From Owenia fusiformis (lineage: Eukaryota > Annelida > Polychaeta > Sabellida > Oweniidae): a DNA stretch of 64,000 nucleotides. Below, piece after piece: positions 61,601 to 64,000 of the stretch. A program made the position numbers and the translations under genes. Position 1 is the first letter of the stretch. Every line of letters starts with the position of its first letter. The notes beneath the pieces are model-generated. The model was not told the origin of the DNA, did no database searches, and saw only the letters and a program-made list of their open reading frames with translations. Location of the stretch: assembly GCA_903813345.2 (NCBI GenBank), contig CAIIXF020000003.1, positions 27,917,248-27,981,247 of the forward strand, read 5' to 3'.

Positions 61601-61900
61601 TAATGACAGTTTAGCTATTAATTTGAGAAAATATTTCTATCAAATGATCACCACATGTTAGCCTAATACTACTACTGTATGTACAATGTACACTTTTGAT
61701 ATGTTTTTCAGACCCTCACAAAGAATGACATCAATGTAGTATGGGACATCCAAGCTAGGATCTGGCCATATATACGACGTATGAGTGATATTGTGGCAAT
61801 CGCCCCCAAGAAGTCAGGGAAAACCGTAGGATATATTGCTCAGGTTTTGACGAATTTAACCAATGATGTGATGTATGAGAGATTAAAGCCAGGATATGGG
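49635..61900 (+). CDS. TDRD12: Tudor domain-containing protein 12 (piRNA pathway), N-terminal part
   Basis: Twelve exons join in phase: 49635-49718, 50079-50234, 51748-51836, 52191-52238, 52952-53068, 53497-53702, 54887-55116, 55655-57117, 57343-57468, 59756-59864, 61240-61353 and 61712-61900 (977 codons, no stop). Residues 81-165 form a Tudor domain (VCLGRRVQDKIWYRVRLIDV, LLLDYAETEMIPCSWL) and the extended Tudor fold runs to about 234. A Ser/Pro/Gln-rich linker follows, mostly one large exon (residues 311-797, with three QSEA repeats). The start of a DEAD-like helicase follows: WDIQARIWPYIRRMSDIVAI and motif I APKKSGKT (945-952). The order and text match animal TDRD12, a germline cofactor of secondary piRNA biogenesis. 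The rest of the helicase is not in the window, and an opposite-strand sulfotransferase starts 300 bases on. Several splice sites lie inside tandem repeats. Confidence 0.92.
49740..49850 (+). repeat. Dispersed repeat, family B copy 3
   Basis: Contains TCTCCAACTTTTTTGTTGAT and AGGTAGTGACATTT, matching 55379-55493 in the same orientation. It is in TDRD12 intron 1. Confidence 0.5.
50195..51385 (+). repeat. 63-base minisatellite spanning the exon 2 donor of TDRD12
   Basis: The unit (AATGCAAT.CTGAGGGA.TA, then CCCTGGCCAGGTAATTTAAC, then CACTCAACCAAAATACATTT) begins inside exon 2 and repeats at 50202, 50265, 50328, 50391, 50454, 50517, 50580, 50643 and about 50707. A broken tenth copy lies beyond an inserted transposon at 51327-51385. 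Every unit carries the donor context CCAG|GTAATT or CCAC|GTAATT. Two variants roughly alternate. Open frames on both strands over the array are artefacts of the 63-base period. Confidence 0.92.
50737..51326. mobile_element. hAT-like non-autonomous element with 8-base target duplication
   Basis: The ends are TAGTGGTCGGAGGTAAT and, inverted, TAGTGCTCGGACCGGTAAT. The element is flanked by perfect CTCCAGGC copies at 50729-50736 and 51327-51334. It is 590 bases with no transposase, and inserted in a unit of the 63-base array. Confidence 0.88.
53850..54337. repeat. Compound palindrome in TDRD12 intron 6
   Basis: An inner hairpin (GGTTTTGGATACAGGGAATA ... ATATTCCATGTATCAAAACC) centres on GAGGGACCGAAGGGACCGAG. 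An outer arm (GTGTATCTCATACTTGAGTG, continuing GGTTTAGGGTAGATAT) at 53992 is inverted at 54299-54337. A second hairpin (GGAGC.GGA ... TCC.GCTCC) lies at 54190-54275. It is non-coding. Confidence 0.65.
55379..55493 (+). mobile_element. Family B MITE, best copy
   Basis: Bounded by TGTCACCACCACAAG and GGAGGTGGTGACA, 115 bases, in the TDRD12 intron before the large linker exon. Relatives lie at 49740, 13980 and 14615. Confidence 0.6.
57601..58491 (+). pseudogene. L1/Tx1-type LINE ORF2 C-terminal fragment
   Basis: Open for 296 codons in TDRD12 intron 9. The reading NRINTLLFKFIWAKGRFKEE, the NNGGLKMINVKDMQVAFALR block and RWVSKL follow the conserved region after the reverse transcriptase in L1/Tx1 non-LTR retrotransposons (IN.L.F.FIW..., GGL...D...Q..AL...WI..L). 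No reverse transcriptase or endonuclease precedes it, so it is a 5'-truncated or internally cut copy. It is in the host gene's orientation and keeps an open frame, implying a fairly young insertion. Confidence 0.75.
58535..59770 (+). repeat. 34-base minisatellite reaching the TDRD12 exon 10 acceptor
   Basis: The unit GATGTCATTTCACATGTCAG followed by CATCTGATTTTAAT repeats about five times at 58535-58690 and again at 59688-59750. Its last copy runs through the acceptor TTTTTTTTTAG|TTTGTCAGCATCTGG at 59756. The repeat core GTCAGCATCTG is also the first coding sequence of exon 10. A 1 kb element splits the array. Confidence 0.8.
58696..59673. mobile_element. ~1 kb insertion with GCTCACACAG ends
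   Basis: It starts GGCTCACACAGTGAGCC, followed by a GTCCGTCCGTTGGTCC simple tract (58730-58795), and ends near CTGTGTGAGCACAGGACC. CATTTT flanks both sides and may be the target duplication. The interior is AT-rich with no domain. It interrupts the 34-base array. Confidence 0.6.
59847..59975 (+). repeat. 33-base tandem repeat of the TDRD12 exon 10 donor
   Basis: The junction AGTATGCCTAAACTTGAG|GTAAGA (exon end 59864) repeats at 59847, 59880, 59913 and 59946, exactly 33 bases apart. The second copy reads GATGTAAGA, the third GAGGTAAGA and the fourth CAGGTAAGA. All are plausible donors. Confidence 0.9.
59972..60841. mobile_element. TIR element with CAGAGATCACGRTAG ends, host of a nested hAT
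   Basis: CAGAGATCACGGTAG at the left and CTATCGTGATCTCTG at the right are inverted. Without the nested insertion it is about 214 bases. It sits where a fifth 33-base donor unit would be: the left flank ends GTAAGACA and the right flank continues ACAATAAGCT, as in the unit, so ACA may be the target duplication. Confidence 0.75.
60066..60721. mobile_element. hAT-like element nested in the 59972 element
   Basis: The termini are TAGAGGTGTCACGGT and its inverse ACCGTGACACCTCTA. Flanking 8-mers are TGGCGAAT and TTGCGAAT (7 of 8 match). At 656 bases it has no transposase. The minus-strand open frame 60236-60622 has no conserved domain that I could name. Confidence 0.8.
60874..61262 (+). repeat. ~41-base minisatellite of the TDRD12 exon 11 acceptor
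   Basis: The unit TATATTTACAG|GCAGGTCTACAGAAGTTGAATGTGATATTT carries a full 3' splice site plus the first bases of exon 11. Acceptor AGs end at 60913, 60948, 60989, 61030, 61071, 61111, 61155, a degenerate one near 61196, and 61239. I take the last as the real one because only it is followed by an open exon (GLQKMNVMQKNDDALVL). Spacing is 40-44 bases, not a multiple of three. Confidence 0.9.
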
Positions 61901-62205
61901 GTGAGTATGAAATGTCCGTATCTTAATGTAAAATATACAGTGCATGATAAGATAAATCAAAATGTCAGAAATCTACAGAACACTGTGATTGAGTCTATAG
62001 TTTTTCTTTTTTGCTGAATGAAATTACTAGTTGAAACATTGTAATGCATAAAGCACATTTCACCATCCACCACTAGATTCTTTGACATTTGTTGGATCTT
62101 ACTTGATATAAATTTGAATATATGTTTGGATGCGCTTGGAAATGTCTGTAACATAGAATAGACCATAGTGTTGCTAATTCTTCGTCATAAGATACTCTAG
62201 CTATT
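61901..62205. other. Convergent interval between TDRD12 (window part) and the sulfotransferase
   Basis: This holds the start of the TDRD12 intron after exon 12 and the 3' flank of the sulfotransferase. I see no exon. Confidence 0.3.
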
Positions 62206-64000
62206 CTACTCATACACTGGTTCTGGAAATCCTGATCCTTCCATTTTCTCTTCATAAAGTTTGTCAAATTGTTCACTCTGGGCAACAGTGAACTGATTTT
62301 TCCAGTCATCAATCTTGCCTGAAATTGTACAAACAAAAAATTTCAATCGCTGACAATATATGAGACAGGCCACAGGAAAAGGGGTCTTATCACAGATTTT
62401 TTCAATATTCTGATTTTTTCTGATCTTAAAAAGCATAAAGAGACCTTCCAAATGAGCCATGGCTTATGTCTTAACAATTTTTTTCATTTACATATATAGA
62501 CCAAAAAGTTGAATTTGAATTTAGCACATTTTCCTCTTAATCTTGGGCACATTTTGGCTCTGTGGCACAAATTAAATTTTTGTGATATGACCAGTTTTGC
62601 TATGGCCAGGCTCATATTCATTTTGAAATCTAGGAGTTGGTCAGTGTAATATAAATGAACACCCAACAATAGAAAGAATGGCAGTACCAACTGAACCTAT
62701 GATCATAATTAAGAATGTTATCAAAATCATTTATTTTTTGAAATAAAGTCAATTTTTTGTAGAACTAAATCCATATTAACCCTAATAACCCTAAACTTCT
62801 GATAATTGAAAGTCAAACTTAATGTCGGTAAGATAATCCAGTCTTCCAAACATCTAATGTTTCTTCTCTGTTTTAAACTGCCAGTAATTTGAAGAAAAAG
62901 TACTAATAATTTACCTTTACGCATATGGAAATTACCTTTACGCATATGGCCTGGTGAGTCCTTTAATGCTGCTATACCTTTGAAAATGTTTGAAAATGCT
63001 GGATTCTTTTTGCATTCCTCAAAATCTATATATTTCACAATCTTTGTAATTTGGTCTTCAGTCAGAGTTCTTCCAAAGAAATCTGCTAACTCTTTGATGA
63101 CTCTTCTACCATCCTTTAATAAAGAATGATCTGTTAACTGGTTGTAGAGTAATCAATATTTGATCAATCACTTGATCAATTACTTTGTGGTTTCTGGTAA
63201 AACAAGGGTAGCAAATAGGTTTTGTACTCGCTTCATGCCACTTGGTTTATATGAATACTGGATATTAAGTAAACTCTGCAAAATGCTTATAGCTATTATT
63301 GACTCAGAGTTGAGGAAGTTGAAATAGCTTTACTTTGAACATTGACTCATTGTCTAGAAAGTAAATGGCTTTACTTTGAACACTACTTCATAGTTGGAAG
63401 TAAATAGCTTTAACTTGAACACCAAGTCAAAGGAAATAAATGCCTTAACCTTGCAGTCTTATATTTGAGAAAGTAATGGCTTTATCTTGAACATTGACTC
63501 AAAGTTTGGCAAGAAAATGACTTTACGTTGAACATTGCCTCATAATTGAAAAAGTAAATGGCTTTACCTTAAACATTGCCTCATAGTTGAAGAAGTAAAT
63601 GGCTTTACCTTGAATATTGCCTCATAGTTGAGAAAGTAATGGGTTTATCTTGAACATTGACTCAAAGTTTGGCAAGAAAATGACTTTACGTTGAACATTG
63701 CCTCATAATTGAAAAAGTAAATGGCTTTACCTTAAACATTGCCTCATAGTTGAGGAAGTAAATGGCTTTACCTTGAATATTGCCTCATAGTTGAGAAAGT
63801 AATGGCTTTATCTTGAACATTGACTCAAAGTTTGGCAAGAAAATGACTTTACGTTGAACATTGCCTCATAATTGAAAAAGTAAATGGCTTTACCTTAAAC
63901 ATTGCCTCATAGTTGAGGAAGTAAATAGCTTTACCTTGAATATTGCCTCATAGTTGAGAAAGTTAATGGCTTTATCTTGAACATTGACTCAAAGTTTGGC
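62206..64000 (-). CDS. Cytosolic sulfotransferase (SULT family), C-terminal exons only
   Basis: Two exons are clear. 62936-63113 encodes [20 protein letters not shown], then the [13 protein letters not shown] block and SPGHMRKG. The last exon, 62206-62318, encodes [20 protein letters not shown] and ends GFPEPVYE before a stop. MRKG.{3}DWKN.FTVAQ is the PAPS 3'-phosphate-binding end of cytosolic sulfotransferases. The C-terminal dimer motif region (KxxxTVxxxE) corresponds to [10 protein letters not shown]. Enzymes of this family move sulfate from PAPS to small alcohols, phenols or amines. The preceding exon ends ...NYEAMFK or similar, and its donor appears many times in the array at 63290-64000. 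The rest is outside the window. Confidence 0.85.
62319..62914. other. Sulfotransferase last intron
   Basis: AT-rich intron. Open frames on the minus strand here are extensions or chance frames. No other feature seen. Confidence 0.5.
62915..62956 (-). repeat. 21-base tandem duplication of a sulfotransferase donor site
   Basis: Minus strand CATATGCGTAAAG|GTAATTTC is followed at once by CATATGCGTAAAG|GTAAATTA, 21 bases apart. Use of the distal donor would add seven in-frame residues (GNFHMRK) and duplicate the HMRK part of the PAPS motif. Confidence 0.85.
63290..64000 (-). repeat. Higher-order minisatellite carrying sulfotransferase exon-end/donor copies
   Basis: A ~41-base subunit (minus strand AACTATGAGGCAATATTCAAG|GTAAAGCC then ATTTACTTCC) is arranged in ~163-base higher-order units seen at 63501, 63664, 63827 and 63991 and running off the window. 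The first third (63290-63500) is more degenerate. The subunit reads NYEAMFK up to the donor. This fits the sulfotransferase segment that must precede DGRRVIKEL, so the array derives from that exon's 3' end. Confidence 0.85.

Noticed and set aside
1-64000. CRISPR arrays, bacterial operons, tRNA or rRNA genes
   Set aside because: The window is animal nuclear DNA with spliced genes. The tandem arrays have no spacer-repeat structure, and I found no tRNA or rRNA-like sequence by eye.

Overview
This is animal nuclear DNA: AT-rich, with many short exons joined by GT-AG introns and a high load of small terminal-inverted-repeat (TIR) elements, LINE fragments and minisatellites. The gene set (cytosolic sulfotransferase, TDRD12, Sm-D1, TNF-receptor cysteine-rich domains, alpha carbonic anhydrase, CUB/C-type lectin/PAN receptor, proteinase-K-type subtilase) suggests a marine invertebrate bilaterian. 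I cannot place it to phylum. All exons below were joined by hand, requiring splice dinucleotides, reading-phase continuity and family motifs.

Layout. (1) About 0.6-11.7 kb, minus strand: a secreted proteinase-K-family serine protease spread over at least 13 exons. A two-exon short-chain dehydrogenase lies on the plus strand inside its third intron (7990-10455). (2) 13.8-20.6 kb, minus strand: ten phase-compatible exons read as one 654-residue protein made of signal peptide, TNF-receptor cysteine-rich domains, acidic stalk, membrane helix, short tail and an alpha carbonic anhydrase domain with its zinc ligands. I know of no such architecture. (3) 20.6-31.2 kb: intergenic, full of foldback elements, a tandem MITE pair and small repeated motifs. 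(4) 31.2-39.4 kb, minus strand: a 579-residue receptor with signal peptide, CUB, C-type lectin, PAN/apple, membrane helix and a PPxY tail. (5) 39.4-44 kb: intergenic TIR elements. (6) 43.97-48.25 kb, minus strand: SNRPD1 (Sm-D1), with a foldback-rich first intron. (7) 49.6-61.9 kb, plus strand: the N-terminal 977 codons of TDRD12 (Tudor, long Ser/Pro-rich linker, start of the DEAD-like helicase). (8) 62.2-64 kb, minus strand: the last exons of a cytosolic sulfotransferase.

The most unusual pattern is that many splice sites in TDRD12, the sulfotransferase and the CUB/lectin gene sit inside tandem repeat arrays whose unit spans the exon-intron junction. The junction itself has been amplified in tandem, sometimes in frame (63 bp, 21 bp), so there are potential alternative donor or acceptor sites. 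Transposons with intact target-site duplications have inserted into some arrays. The carbonic anhydrase/TNF-receptor fusion and these splice-junction minisatellites are the two observations most worth following up.
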